Both the position numbers and the translations under genes were made by a program. Of a DNA stretch of 57,617 bases, positions 15,208-24,102 are shown one piece after another (position 1 is the first letter of the stretch; each line of letters begins with the position of its first letter). The notes beneath the pieces were generated by a model. That model ran no database searches. It was not told where the DNA came from and was given only the letters and a program-made list of their open reading frames with translations. This DNA is from an uncultured Bacilli bacterium (GTDB taxonomy: Bacteria; Bacillota_I; Bacilli_A; RF39; UBA660), in contig CALVJQ010000009.1 of the NCBI GenBank assembly GCA_944332265.1, positions 1 through 57,617 of the forward strand. The letters are read 5' to 3'.

Positions 15208-17469
15208 ATGAAAAATATAAAAAAATTCCTTCCTTACTTAATAAATGCTTCCATATGTATATCTATTTTTTTAATATCTTTATATATCTGTGATATCTTT
15301 CCTTTCGGAGATATTACAATTGGTAAATCAGATGCTCTTGTCCAATTTAAACCAATGTTATACAATTTCATAATGGAATTAAAAACCAAAACTATTGAAC
15401 TATATTCTTTCAATAATGGTTTAGGTAACCCCTTTACTTTTAATTTCCTTTATTATTTATCAAGTCCCCTAAACTTAATTGCTCTTTTCTTCAAAGATGC
15501 CAACTCTATGTATTTAAGTGCTATTCTAATAAAATTAATTATTGCTTCCTTTATCATGACTTTCTATGCTAAAAAGAAAACAAATAATAACTTTTTTACA
15601 ACTATTATTACCATAACTTATATTTTCTCTAGTTGGTTTATTGCTTATTACTACTATCTACCTTGGCTAGACATCTTCATGATATTTCCTCTTTTCAATT
15701 ATGGTCTTGAAAAAATTCTTAATCAAGAAAAACCATATATCTATATTTTCAGTCTATCATATGCTATTCTAACTAACTTTTACTTATCTTTTGCCATTAT
15801 ATTTTATACCATCTTATATTTTGTTATTTATGAAATATATACTAAAAAGAAACGAAAAGAAATAATTAATACCTTATGTATTCTAATCTTATCATCACTA
15901 GTATCTCTATTAATAATTCTTCCTTTTGTTTATTCTTTATATTCATCCTACTTAAAAATGGGAATATCTTTTTCTCAAGAAATAAACCAAGGATTTAATA
16001 CATCTATAATAAATATTATTAAATCTTTATTCTATGGTAATATTAGTTTTACCGTCAATACTTCTGGTAGCATATATCCCAATATTGCTTTAAACACTTT
16101 TGCTCTATTAAATATCATTTATTATTTCTTTAACAAAAATATTAATAAAAAAGAAAAATTATTAGTTATCATCATTATTATAATCTGTCTCTTACCAATA
16201 TTCATAAATCAATTTGATTTTGTTTTAAACTTCTTTCATAATGTAAACGGTTTAACATTCCGCTATAGTTATCTATATATTTTCTTAGAAATCCTTCTTC
16301 TTATTCGTAATCTCAATACTATCAATTTAAAACAAAAATATTTATTTCATCTAATATCTATTCCTTTAATAATAATTCTTCTTATCTTAAAAGATAAAAT
16401 AAACTTTGAAATCTTTATTCTTAACATCGTTATCCTATTATCAATTAATATTCTAATCTTCTTTTATAAAAATAACAAAATATCTAAACTGTTACTTACA
16501 TTACTAATTATTATTGAAAGTATAGTTGCTGTAAGTTCAAACATTTCATCAGACATCAAAAAAGAAGCAGAATATTTTCCTAATAACTTTAATACTACTC
16601 CAATAAAATATCGTTTAAATCGAACTAATTATGACATTCCTGAATATTCTAACTATAATCTATATACCAATGAAAATGTTACTTATTTATTATCTTCAAT
16701 GCACTATAATAGTACAATAAACTTACTAAGTAATTTAGGATGTCAAGCTACTACTAACTACATAACATACTGTGGCGATGAACATAAACTATTTTCAATG
16801 TTCTTTAATATAAAAAATGATAAATACTACCTAGAAAAAATATTTGCTGTTAATAATGATATTCTAATTATTGATTTAGACCCTTATAATATCAAAAACT
16901 CACTTGAATATTTATCATATGCTACAACTGGTATAAAAGACATCTTTGATAAACATATATTAGAAAGCACAGAAAAAGATAACAAATACTACTTTAATAC
17001 TGATTATAAATTTTACTTAATTGAAAATGGAAATACTATTATTCCACAAACATATCAAGAGTTCTATATTGAAAAAAATGAAACAGTTCCAGATACTGCA
17101 ACCATCTATACATATAATCAAGAAAAACTAAATGAAATATATAATAAATTAAAAGACAATCAAATAAAATATACTACTTACAGTGATTCCCATATCGAAG
17201 GAACTATAAATATAAAAGAAAACCAAATTATATTTACAAGTATTCCTTATGATACATCATGGGAAATCAAAATAGATGGTAAAAAAATAGAACCAACTAA
17301 AATTCTCGATAGCTTAATTGGAATTGAATGTTCAAAGGGAACTCACACTATAAGTATGAAATACAAAAAAGATAATCCAATTTTTCTTATTATTTCTATC
17401 TTTACCATCATACTTATTTTAATAAAAATAATTAAAGAACATAAAAAAGATACTAATTTCCTAAACTAG
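15208..17469 (+). CDS. YfhO family membrane protein
   Basis: The 753-residue protein has about 12 membrane helices in its first two thirds, with the YfhO-type early motif GKSDALVQFKPMLYNF and LPWLDIFMIFPL, then an extracytoplasmic C-terminal domain ending IPYDTSWEIKIDGKKIEPTK...GTHTISMKYK and a final helix. YfhO proteins of Firmicutes act in lipoteichoic-acid or other surface-polymer glycosylation as lipid-linked sugar-using GT-C-like enzymes. AAAGGTGATACT precedes the ATG. Its end overlaps the thymidine kinase gene by 17 bp. The sugar and acceptor are unknown. Confidence 0.87.
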   Translation: MKNIKKFLPYLINASICISIFLISLYICDIFPFGDITIGKSDALVQFKPMLYNFIMELKTKTIELYSFNNGLGNPFTFNFLYYLSSPLNLIALFFKDANSMYLSAILIKLIIASFIMTFYAKKKTNNNFFTTIITITYIFSSWFIAYYYYLPWLDIFMIFPLFNYGLEKILNQEKPYIYIFSLSYAILTNFYLSFAIIFYTILYFVIYEIYTKKKRKEIINTLCILILSSLVSLLIILPFVYSLYSSYLKMGISFSQEINQGFNTSIINIIKSLFYGNISFTVNTSGSIYPNIALNTFALLNIIYYFFNKNINKKEKLLVIIIIIICLLPIFINQFDFVLNFFHNVNGLTFRYSYLYIFLEILLLIRNLNTINLKQKYLFHLISIPLIIILLILKDKINFEIFILNIVILLSINILIFFYKNNKISKLLLTLLIIIESIVAVSSNISSDIKKEAEYFPNNFNTTPIKYRLNRTNYDIPEYSNYNLYTNENVTYLLSSMHYNSTINLLSNLGCQATTNYITYCGDEHKLFSMFFNIKNDKYYLEKIFAVNNDILIIDLDPYNIKNSLEYLSYATTGIKDIFDKHILESTEKDNKYYFNTDYKFYLIENGNTIIPQTYQEFYIEKNETVPDTATIYTYNQEKLNEIYNKLKDNQIKYTTYSDSHIEGTINIKENQIIFTSIPYDTSWEIKIDGKKIEPTKILDSLIGIECSKGTHTISMKYKKDNPIFLIISIFTIILILIKIIKEHKKDTNFLN

Positions 17470-17479
17470 TATCTTTTTT
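17443..17479. terminator. Bidirectional terminator inside overlapping gene ends
   Basis: AAAAAAGATACT (17443-17454) pairs with AGTATCTTTTTT (17468-17479) around a 13-nt loop. It lies within the 3' coding ends of both yfhO and the thymidine kinase gene. Confidence 0.75.
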
Positions 17480-18040
17480 AATTCCTAAATATAACTTCTT
17501 AGCATCTTCTAATCCTCGTCTTTTAGCTAAACAACGTCGACATAAAGGAATATATCCTTCATCGCCAACTTTAATTTTTTCAACCTTATTTCCTTCATAA
17601 TAAGTATGTGTTGCATCTCTTCCACAATCATAACAACTAGCTTTAATAACTTCAACCTCATCACTAATTGCCAATATATAGGGCATTATCAAAAAAGGTT
17701 CTTGCTCCGAGGTCATATTTAATCCACCTAAATATATATCAATATCTTTAATAATTGACAAATAAGTTAAAACATTAACATTACCTTCCATTAATTGAAC
17801 TTCATCAATAAAAATAGTTCTTGTTTTATCATCAATATAATGTAAAATATCTTCAAAATAATCTATTCCAATTGAAGAAATTGTTACATCATAATCTTTA
17901 CTTTTTATCTCCCCAATATCCCTAGTATCACGATTTGGTTTAAAACATAATATATGATCTTTATTCCATATTTTCTTATATGTTGCTATCATCGCCGCTG
18001 TTTTTCCACTGTGCATTGGACCAGTAAAAGTCTTTATCAT
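17453..18040 (-). CDS. tdk: Thymidine kinase (type II)
   Basis: The 195-residue protein matches bacterial thymidine kinase, which phosphorylates thymidine with ATP in pyrimidine salvage. The P-loop is GPMHSGKT (7-14), the Walker B/catalytic segment is FIDEVQ, and zinc ligands are CYDC and CRRC. The lasso region reads GGLNMTSEQEPF instead of the usual GLDxxFxGEPF, so it is a divergent member. Its start overlaps the stop of the NTPase-CYTH gene (ATGA), and it is the last gene of a three-gene unit. Confidence 0.9.
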   Translation of the reverse strand: MIKTFTGPMHSGKTAAMIATYKKIWNKDHILCFKPNRDTRDIGEIKSKDYDVTISSIGIDYFEDILHYIDDKTRTIFIDEVQLMEGNVNVLTYLSIIKDIDIYLGGLNMTSEQEPFLIMPYILAISDEVEVIKASCYDCGRDATHTYYEGNKVEKIKVGDEGYIPLCRRCLAKRRGLEDAKKLYLGIKKDTSLGN

Positions 18041-19140
18041 TTTTTCGCCAACTTTCTACCATCTCTTTTAGCAATATTTTTATTATAAAAAGATAAATCA
18101 TCCGTAACTAATCCTAATACTTCAACAAAATCAGGAATTAATACTTGATCATTTTCTCCTATATTTATTTCCAATATTCCAATATCTTTCATATCATCAA
18201 ATACATCAAGATAAAAATATTGTCCTTGATAATCAAAATAATACCTTACTTTATTAATCGAGTCATAAGCTTTATCTTTAAATTCCATAAAAGCCTCATA
18301 TTCTAATTCTTCTAAAGTTTTTTCACTCACATACAATTTAGTACCGTCTTCCATAATCTTATAGACACTAAATATATAATTTACTGAATCATTAAACTCT
18401 ATTTTTCTTAATCTCTTCTCAATATTAGTAGGACTCTCTAAGTATGTTTGTGTTATATGCATAGCTCTTCCTTGCTCAATAATACGTTTAAAATCAGTTT
18501 TATCTAATAAAACAGCATATTTAGCTTGTCTTTTTACTTGTTTAATATTCAATAAATCATTAATAATATTTAAAACTTCATTAATCTTATCATTCATTTC
18601 ATCTTTAGGTAAAACAATTTTTAACCTCTTATGTCCCATCCAAGACTTTAAAGTTGTTTTACCTAACTCCAAAGCCTTTTCAACATCTTCACTACGTGCT
18701 TTATTATTCTCCGTTGTATAAAAATCTTTTCTACTAACTAAATTAATAACTAAATCATACTTATTCATTAATTCCCCAAAAGAATGAACACGATTTAATC
18801 TAGCCATTACTTCCTTAAATTCCTCTTCATTTACATATGCACTATTATCAATTGCTCCGCGATCATATATAATAATCGTCTTATCATCATCCAACATTGA
18901 TACTGCTCGGTCAACAATATCTTCCTTTGCTAATTGTAATTTTAAAACTAATTCTTGAAAATCAATCATTGAAACAGCCTGTTCTCCAAAAGGTCTAATC
19001 CCCATATTAATTAAATACGTAGCTGTTTCATCAATAACAATTACCTTATAACCTTGATTTGTATATACTTGTTTAACCTTCTCTATAACTGTCGTCTTTC
19101 CACTTCCTGGTCCACCTGTAAAAACAATTCTTCTTACCAT
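18037..19140 (-). CDS. TTD14-like protein: P-loop NTPase plus CYTH-like domain
   Basis: The 367-residue protein begins with a kinase-like AAA_28 domain (P-loop GGPGSGKTT at 9-17; IIIYDRGAIDNSAYV as Walker B region; SRKDFYTTENNKARSED). After a linker comes a CYTH-like barrel (about 200-345: YAVLLDKTDF...KRLRKIEFND...KVRYYFDYQGQYFYLDVF). The same two-domain plan is known from the eukaryotic TTD14 protein, which binds GTP and phospholipid. CYTH domains bind triphosphates or polyphosphate. The reaction is unknown. It sits between histidine phosphatase and thymidine kinase, suggesting nucleotide metabolism. Confidence 0.83.
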   Translation of the reverse strand: MVRRIVFTGGPGSGKTTVIEKVKQVYTNQGYKVIVIDETATYLINMGIRPFGEQAVSMIDFQELVLKLQLAKEDIVDRAVSMLDDDKTIIIYDRGAIDNSAYVNEEEFKEVMARLNRVHSFGELMNKYDLVINLVSRKDFYTTENNKARSEDVEKALELGKTTLKSWMGHKRLKIVLPKDEMNDKINEVLNIINDLLNIKQVKRQAKYAVLLDKTDFKRIIEQGRAMHITQTYLESPTNIEKRLRKIEFNDSVNYIFSVYKIMEDGTKLYVSEKTLEELEYEAFMEFKDKAYDSINKVRYYFDYQGQYFYLDVFDDMKDIGILEINIGENDQVLIPDFVEVLGLVTDDLSFYNKNIAKRDGRKLAKK

Positions 19141-19144
19141 AACT

Positions 19145-19705
19145 CTACCTTACCTTTTTTATTAATTTATGTTCTTTATCTAATTCATGAATAGATGCTG
19201 TATTCACCTTAAATTGTTTCTTATCCATATTTAATGAAATATTATTAAATATAAAATATATCATATTAATTACTCCACGATGAGTAATTAACAAAGTATT
19301 ATCTTCTAGTTTTAATAATTGCTCTAAATAACTATAAATTCGTTTATATAAATCTCTTAAAGATTCTCCCTCCGGATAAATAGTATCAACTGTAACAGAA
19401 TCATCCATATATAAAGGATATTTTTCCATAGCTTCTTCTTTCTTCATACCATTAAGCAATCCTTTATTCTGTTCACGTAAATTACTATTTAATTCATAAG
19501 GAACACCAAGTATTTCACTAACTATTTTAGCTGTCTCAATCGCTCTCTTTACATCACTACAAACAATTTTTTTAATTGGCAAATTTTTTTGTATCCATAA
19601 AGCTGCTTCAGTAACTTGTTTTCTTCCTTCGTCAATTAAATTAACATCACTCCATCCTCCAATAAAACTCTCATCATCTTGACCATGACGCATCAAATAT
19701 ATCAT
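19145..19705 (-). CDS. Histidine phosphatase (phosphoglycerate mutase-like) family protein
   Basis: The 186-residue protein carries the RHG motif (MRHGQDD, residues 5-11), SDVKRAIETA with the conserved Arg, and the second histidine in LLITHRGVIN. The family removes phosphate from small molecules such as nucleotides and sugars through a phospho-His intermediate. AAGGAGGTGAG precedes the ATG and is abutted by the palindrome 19721-19739. It is the first gene of a unit with the TTD14-like and thymidine kinase genes, so a nucleotide substrate is a reasonable inference. Confidence 0.88.
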   Translation of the reverse strand: MIYLMRHGQDDESFIGGWSDVNLIDEGRKQVTEAALWIQKNLPIKKIVCSDVKRAIETAKIVSEILGVPYELNSNLREQNKGLLNGMKKEEAMEKYPLYMDDSVTVDTIYPEGESLRDLYKRIYSYLEQLLKLEDNTLLITHRGVINMIYFIFNNISLNMDKKQFKVNTASIHELDKEHKLIKKVR

Positions 19706-19720
19706 TATCTCACCTCCTTT

Positions 19721-19739
19721 AAGTGTACTTTGTACACTT
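19721..19739. promoter_or_regulatory. Perfect palindrome, candidate operator
   Basis: AAGTGTAC-TTT-GTACACTT is a perfect 8-bp inverted repeat directly upstream of the Shine-Dalgarno of the histidine phosphatase gene and 23 nt after the stop of the Nudix regulator gene. Position and symmetry fit a repressor site. An AAGTGTA half-site also occurs in the spacer of the Nudix gene promoter. Confidence 0.55.
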
Positions 19740-19762
19740 TATAAATCAAAAATAAAAATATA

Positions 19763-20437
19763 TTAAAATATATCTTTATCTTCTATAATTTTTTTAAATT
19801 GATAAACCTTAGCTGGTTTATTACCTTCAAATTTATCACTAGTATTTGTATCTTCAATTAAATCAAGACTTAACATTTTCTTTCTAAAATTACGACGATC
19901 AAATTTCTTATTTAAAATTGCTTCATAAGTTTTTTGTAATTCTGGCATTGTCACACCATCAGGAAATAAACTTTTCAAAATATTACTCTTAATTATCTGT
20001 TTACGTAATTCTAATAAAGCTTCATGTAATATTTCTTCATGATCAAATCCAAGTGGTGGTATTTTATCTATTGGAAACCAATCAGCATTAGAAGTATTCT
20101 TCGTTTCTCTTAATACATTAACTCTTTTACTATCAATAATCCCAATAAAACCTACTGCAACCATTCTCATTACCGGAGAACGATCAACTTTCCCAAAAGC
20201 TTTAAACTGCTTAATTTCTACACCTGTAATTCCTGTTTTTTCTTTCAGTTCTCTTAATGCTCCATCTATTAAATCTTCATTATTATATAAAGCTCCGCCA
20301 GTTAATACCCAATCTCCTAGAAAAGGTTCATTTTTTCTTTTAATAAGTAATACCTTAGTTACCCCTTGTTCTACTGTAAATAAAGCTGTTATAACATGAA
20401 TACCTTGATTCTTATATAATTTATTTTTTACATCCAT
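19763..20437 (-). CDS. NrtR-type Nudix transcription regulator
   Basis: The 224-residue protein has an N-terminal Nudix domain and a C-terminal winged-helix-like region (TMPELQKTYEAILNKKFDRRNFRKKMLSLDLI), the architecture of NrtR regulators that sense ADP-ribose or related nucleotides. The Nudix box (GALYNNEDLIDGALRELKEK...) has REL.EK where hydrolases have REL.EE, losing a metal-binding Glu, which favours sensing over hydrolysis. Its target may be the palindrome just downstream in front of the histidine phosphatase-thymidine kinase unit, and its own promoter. The ligand cannot be told from sequence. Confidence 0.82.
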   Translation of the reverse strand: MDVKNKLYKNQGIHVITALFTVEQGVTKVLLIKRKNEPFLGDWVLTGGALYNNEDLIDGALRELKEKTGITGVEIKQFKAFGKVDRSPVMRMVAVGFIGIIDSKRVNVLRETKNTSNADWFPIDKIPPLGFDHEEILHEALLELRKQIIKSNILKSLFPDGVTMPELQKTYEAILNKKFDRRNFRKKMLSLDLIEDTNTSDKFEGNKPAKVYQFKKIIEDKDIF

Positions 20438-20454
20438 ACCGTCACCCTATAATA

Positions 20455-20484
20455 ATTATAATGCGTAAAAAATACACTTGTCAA
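20455..20484 (-). promoter_or_regulatory. Promoter of the NrtR-type regulator gene
   Basis: TTGACA (20479-20484) and TATAAT (20455-20460) are perfect boxes with an 18-nt spacer. The spacer contains AAGTGTA, matching one half of the downstream palindrome, so autoregulation is possible. Confidence 0.6.
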
Positions 20485-20541
20485 TATATAAACAAAAAAA
20501 TAAATTAATATGATATAATATTTACAATAAGGAATGATGCT

Positions 20542-21042
20542 ATGGGAAATATAATAATACCTCTACTATTACTTGCTTCTTTAATAATAGTAGAACTTGT
20601 TAAAAAAAGTAATAATGATGATTTAATAAAAGAAAATTGTAAAAATCAAGAACAATACGAAAATATTATAAATGCACAGAAAGTATATCATCGCACAAAA
20701 TTATCTAAAATTTTAATTGCTATCACTGCTCTTATCCTAATAATTTTTATTCTTTGGGATTTTACTAGTATTGAAGTAGCAATCATTGAATTTATTTCAC
20801 CAGAATTCTACACCGAAACACCTTTTGATCGAACATTATACTTTATTCCTATATATGTTTTAGTAGCACGTGAAATAATAATTCAAGTTAAAATCGGTGA
20901 ATTTCTCCTAAAATATTTTAATGTCGAAGAACCGGTACTTGAAGAAAATATCATAAAAAGTATTCTCTATAAAAAGAAAACTCCAGTAGAGAAAAAACCA
21001 ATTATAAATAATACTATAGAAGAAACAAAAAAAGACTCCTAA
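20542..21042 (+). CDS. Membrane protein of unknown function
   Basis: The 166-residue product has an N-terminal helix (about 3-20), two further helices (about 56-76 and 96-115) and a charged tail (EKKPIINN...EETKKDS). No family is recognised. AAGGAATG precedes the ATG, with TATAAT at 20514-20519 upstream. It is divergent from the NrtR-type gene and convergent with a SipW-type exported protein, sharing a terminator with it. Confidence 0.7.
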   Translation: MGNIIIPLLLLASLIIVELVKKSNNDDLIKENCKNQEQYENIINAQKVYHRTKLSKILIAITALILIIFILWDFTSIEVAIIEFISPEFYTETPFDRTLYFIPIYVLVAREIIIQVKIGEFLLKYFNVEEPVLEENIIKSILYKKKTPVEKKPIINNTIEETKKDS

Positions 21043-21052
21043 GAGTCTTTTT
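21029..21052. terminator. Bidirectional terminator
   Basis: AAAAGACTC pairs with GAGTCTTTT (stem 21029-21038/21043-21052) around CTAA, with flanking A and T runs. It serves both convergent genes. Confidence 0.8.
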
Positions 21053-22072
21053 CTAATTAATCATTGCAAATTCTACATTATATAATAACTGACTAGCTGC
21101 TACACTATTATCCATATCGACATCTTGACCTTCTAGCCACATATAAATTCTAACTTTTGTTATTCCCGCTGGAATATTCATTAACTGTTGATTTTCAACA
21201 AAGTTCTTTACCGTTGCTACTCTTGGATTAACCGTTGTAAAATAAGAACTTTTATCAGTTTGATCTATATAAACTGGAGTTTGAAAAGCACGATTAACTC
21301 CTTTATATGGAATTCTTGAAGCCCCAGATAAAGATGTTGTAACTCCATAAACATTCTTTGCTGCTTCTACGCCTTCAGGCGTGTGAACATCATAATTTGG
21401 TTCCCAAATTAATGAAGAAGTTCCACCTTTTAAAGCTTGAGCAGCTGCTGAAGAGCCACTATTAACTGTTCCTTCAATAACAAAAGCAACACGAGCAGCA
21501 TTTTGTGAACCCTTATCACGAGTATCAGGTTGAGGAATAACATTAGAATTACCAGTTAAAGCAATAGTTGCAGGAGTTGTAACTAACAAGAAAACATCAA
21601 ATGCAATATAATGTTTATCTCCACATTCTTCACCACCTGTACATTGCATTTCTGTTTGTTCTAAAGTAGTTAAAGTAAAACCACCATCTTTTTCTTCCGA
21701 AGTAACCCCATAATACATATCTAATTTACCATTTGTTACATTACCAGCAGTTGAGACATTAGACAAAGTATCAGGTAACTGATTCTCTGCGGCAGGATAC
21801 GTTTTATAGGCATTAATTATCTGATCCTTAGTAACTTCATTACCCCACTCAATAGCATCCGCAGATATTTGTAAACCTGTAACAGTCGCTACATTAATAT
21901 CTATTGAATCAATAACCCCATGCTTATTAGAAGAAAACCAAGCCATCGTTGAAAAACCTAAAACGCCTATTAAAAATAAAACCAATAAAATAAGAATTAA
22001 TATTCTTCTTTTTTTAGAATTATATTCTTTTCTTTTATCTACTTGCTTTTTTAATTTTTTATCTTTATTCAA
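21053..22072 (-). CDS. SipW-type exported protein (TasA/camelysin-like), paralogue A
   Basis: The 339-residue protein has a basic start, a long signal helix (ILILILLVLFLIGVLGFSTMAWFSS) of the type cleaved by SipW, and a large extracellular part. Near the end it carries the motif MWLEGQDVDMDN, shared with the next two upstream genes. It is a diverged duplicate of the 22195 protein: both share ADxxxWG, QLPDTL/SLG, YxAFDVFL, ARVAFVIEG, LIWEPNxDxHT and WxEGQDVD. SipW substrates such as TasA build biofilm fibres. The start is probably TTG 22072, 6 nt after AGAGGTG; an in-frame ATG at 22090 lies before that site. It has its own promoter region. Confidence 0.8.
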   Translation of the reverse strand: MNKDKKLKKQVDKRKEYNSKKRRILILILLVLFLIGVLGFSTMAWFSSNKHGVIDSIDINVATVTGLQISADAIEWGNEVTKDQIINAYKTYPAAENQLPDTLSNVSTAGNVTNGKLDMYYGVTSEEKDGGFTLTTLEQTEMQCTGGEECGDKHYIAFDVFLLVTTPATIALTGNSNVIPQPDTRDKGSQNAARVAFVIEGTVNSGSSAAAQALKGGTSSLIWEPNYDVHTPEGVEAAKNVYGVTTSLSGASRIPYKGVNRAFQTPVYIDQTDKSSYFTTVNPRVATVKNFVENQQLMNIPAGITKVRIYMWLEGQDVDMDNSVAASQLLYNVEFAMIN

Positions 22073-22094
22073 GTTAAACACCTCTATCATTAAT

Positions 22095-22129
22095 ACTTAC
22101 TATAATAAGTATAAAGCATTTAATGCTTC
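22095..22129. promoter_or_regulatory. Two adjacent inverted repeats upstream of paralogue A
   Basis: ATACTTA-N6-TAAGTAT (22095-22114) and AGCATT-T-AATGCT (22117-22129) lie 20-60 nt upstream of the start, over the likely -10/-35 area (TTGAAG ... TATTAT on the minus strand). They are candidate operators; no regulator can be named. Confidence 0.4.
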
Positions 22130-22159
22130 AATGCAAATATAATAAATACTTTTTGACAT

Positions 22160-22187
22160 AAAAAAAGAAGTATTAAAATACTTCTTT
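22160..22187 (-). terminator. Terminator after paralogue B
   Basis: AAAGAAGTAT pairs with ATACTTCTTT (22164-22173/22178-22187) around a 4-nt loop, followed on the minus strand by T6. It separates paralogue B from paralogue A, so A is transcribed on its own. Confidence 0.7.
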
Positions 22188-22194
22188 CTAATTT

Positions 22195-23286
22195 CTAGTC
22201 AATACCAAATTCTAGACTTAATTTCATATCAGAACCAGTAGCATTGTTTTCAGCATCAACATCTTGACCTTCTACCCAGAAATAAACTCTTAACTTAGTA
22301 ACACCATTTTTTAAAGTAATCTTAGTAGATTGTCTTACAGCTCCCTCAGCAGGAGAAGTAATATCAGGAGTTACAGAAGCAAAGTAACCATTATGAGATG
22401 TTGAATTAGTTTCTGTTAAAGGAACTGGTTCAGAGAATGCAGTTTTAACGCCTTCATAGTTTAATAAACTATTTCCATTACCAGCAACTATACTTTCAAT
22501 ACCATAGAAGTTTTTAGCAGCAGTAACAGCAGCTTGTGTATGTGCATCAAAATTTGGTTCCCATAAAACTACTTGTTCACCATTTTGTAAAGCTTGAACA
22601 TCTTGAATAGCAGATTCAGAAGTTCTATAAGTATCAGAATCCATATTACCTTGTACAATAAAGGCAACACGAGTAGTATTCTTAATACCTAAATCATTTA
22701 AACTAGTATTACTAACACCAGCATTTTCAGTTAAATATAATACTGTATCATCTCTATCAACTTTTAAGAAGATATCAAATGCTACTAAACGTTGTCCATC
22801 ACAGTTAGGAACAGATGATGAATTAGCATTACCAGTTCCATCACTATCATAGCATCTCTTTTCAGTAGCTTCAGTAGTTGTTAAAGTATAAGTAGGATCG
22901 TCACAATCCGTTCCACCACCTGGACAATTAGTTGCAACAGAGCCATCAAATACTTTTAATAATTTAGCATCTGTTAACTCTTTTACAGATGACATTGCTC
23001 CTAAAGAATCAGGTAGCTGATTCTTTTGAGTAGTATACTCAGGAGTTTCAATTAAATCATCTTTACTAACTTTAACTCCCCAGTTAACACCATCAGCTGA
23101 AATTTCAAGGCCATTAACTGCTCTTACATCAACATTAATATCTCCAACATTAACTCTCTTATTTGAAGTAAACCAAGCATAAGATGAGAATGCCGTAAGA
23201 CTTAAAGTAAGCACTAGCAACAAAATCAATAATAATAGTCTTTTTTTCTTGTTTTCACTTTTATTTTTTCCATTTGTTTTAGTCAT
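22195..23286 (-). CDS. SipW-type exported protein (TasA/camelysin-like), paralogue B
   Basis: The 363-residue protein starts with a Lys-rich segment and a signal helix ending FSSYAWFTSNK, the usual SipW-type processing region. The exported part has ADGVNWG, QLPDSLG, LVAFDIFLKV, TRVAFIVQG, VLWEPNFDAHT and FWVEGQDVDAEN, all matched in paralogue A. Two to four cysteines (TNCPGGGTDCD, KRCYD, PNCDG) may form disulfides. GAGGAGT precedes the ATG. It is co-transcribed with the 23303 gene 16 nt upstream. A structural role in a surface fibre or matrix is inferred from the family. Confidence 0.82.
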   Translation of the reverse strand: MTKTNGKNKSENKKKRLLLLILLLVLTLSLTAFSSYAWFTSNKRVNVGDINVDVRAVNGLEISADGVNWGVKVSKDDLIETPEYTTQKNQLPDSLGAMSSVKELTDAKLLKVFDGSVATNCPGGGTDCDDPTYTLTTTEATEKRCYDSDGTGNANSSSVPNCDGQRLVAFDIFLKVDRDDTVLYLTENAGVSNTSLNDLGIKNTTRVAFIVQGNMDSDTYRTSESAIQDVQALQNGEQVVLWEPNFDAHTQAAVTAAKNFYGIESIVAGNGNSLLNYEGVKTAFSEPVPLTETNSTSHNGYFASVTPDITSPAEGAVRQSTKITLKNGVTKLRVYFWVEGQDVDAENNATGSDMKLSLEFGID

Positions 23287-23302
23287 AACTCTTTACTCCT
23301 CA

Positions 23303-24016
23303 CTAATTTTTTCTTTCTTCGACATGTTCTTCATTTATATCCATATGCATTTTCATCTCTCCACCTAAAATTGCATTAACACATTCAGGATCATCACCCT
23401 CAAGCCAAATGACAATCGTAATCTTATCAATATCTTTAGGATTCATTCCTTCTCTTTTTTCTAAGATTATCGTCTCATCATCATCTCTAAAAGGAGTTGT
23501 ATCTGGTTCTGGCTCACCAGTTATTGCACTCTTTTTAGCATATACGACTTGATCATCATTTACGAAAATCATTATTCTAACAGCATCATCAACATTCTTA
23601 ATAATGTCATCAATTGTAATAGAATACCAATAGTTTATCGTTTCCTCTCCTTGGTTTTCAAGATAAAACGTATAAGCTATATAATTTTCGCCATTATGAG
23701 CTCCTTCAGCTTCATTATTGATGTTATCAGGTAACCACTTAATAGATATGTTATCCATAAATGCAATTTTTGACGTAGAGAGTCTATATACAGAGCTTCT
23801 ATCGTTCAATGACTCATACATAACTAAATTTGATTCTAAATACGTATTCTTATCCATACTTATGGTAAAACTACCTTCATTATAGACAATATTTAGAATG
23901 AAATAAGCTATTACCAAGAATAACAACAAGGCCAATAATGAAATAAGAACTATCTTCTCAGTCTTCTTGCGCTTCTTAACTTTCTGCGCCGTTAAAACGA
24001 CTTCTCCTTTAGCCAT
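23303..24016 (-). CDS. Membrane-anchored exported protein sharing the WLEGxD motif
   Basis: The 237-residue protein has a basic cytoplasmic start, one helix (about 25-46) and an extracellular domain. The C-terminal motif IVIWLEGDDPECVNAILGG is related to the WxEGQDVD motif of paralogues A and B. The membrane helix ends in FILNIVYNEGSF without an AxA or AWF site, so it may remain anchored and act as a base or anchor for the other two. AAAAGGAGAG precedes the ATG. It is the first gene of the two-gene unit 24016 to 22195. Confidence 0.75.
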   Translation of the reverse strand: MAKGEVVLTAQKVKKRKKTEKIVLISLLALLLFLVIAYFILNIVYNEGSFTISMDKNTYLESNLVMYESLNDRSSVYRLSTSKIAFMDNISIKWLPDNINNEAEGAHNGENYIAYTFYLENQGEETINYWYSITIDDIIKNVDDAVRIMIFVNDDQVVYAKKSAITGEPEPDTTPFRDDDETIILEKREGMNPKDIDKITIVIWLEGDDPECVNAILGGEMKMHMDINEEHVEERKN

Positions 24017-24068
24017 ACTTCCAACTCTCCTTTTTATTTTTAGTCACCTATAACAATGAATGGAGATT

Positions 24069-24096
24069 AACGAATATGAACACCTACCATATCGTT
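24069..24096 (-). promoter_or_regulatory. Hairpin in the 5' leader of the 23303 gene
   Basis: AACGA.TATG pairs with CATA.TCGTT, with one bulged base and a 9-nt loop, in the roughly 80-nt leader between the promoter and the start codon. It may affect message stability or translation; no known riboswitch class is recognised. Confidence 0.35.
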
Positions 24097-24102
24097 ATTA
24101 TC

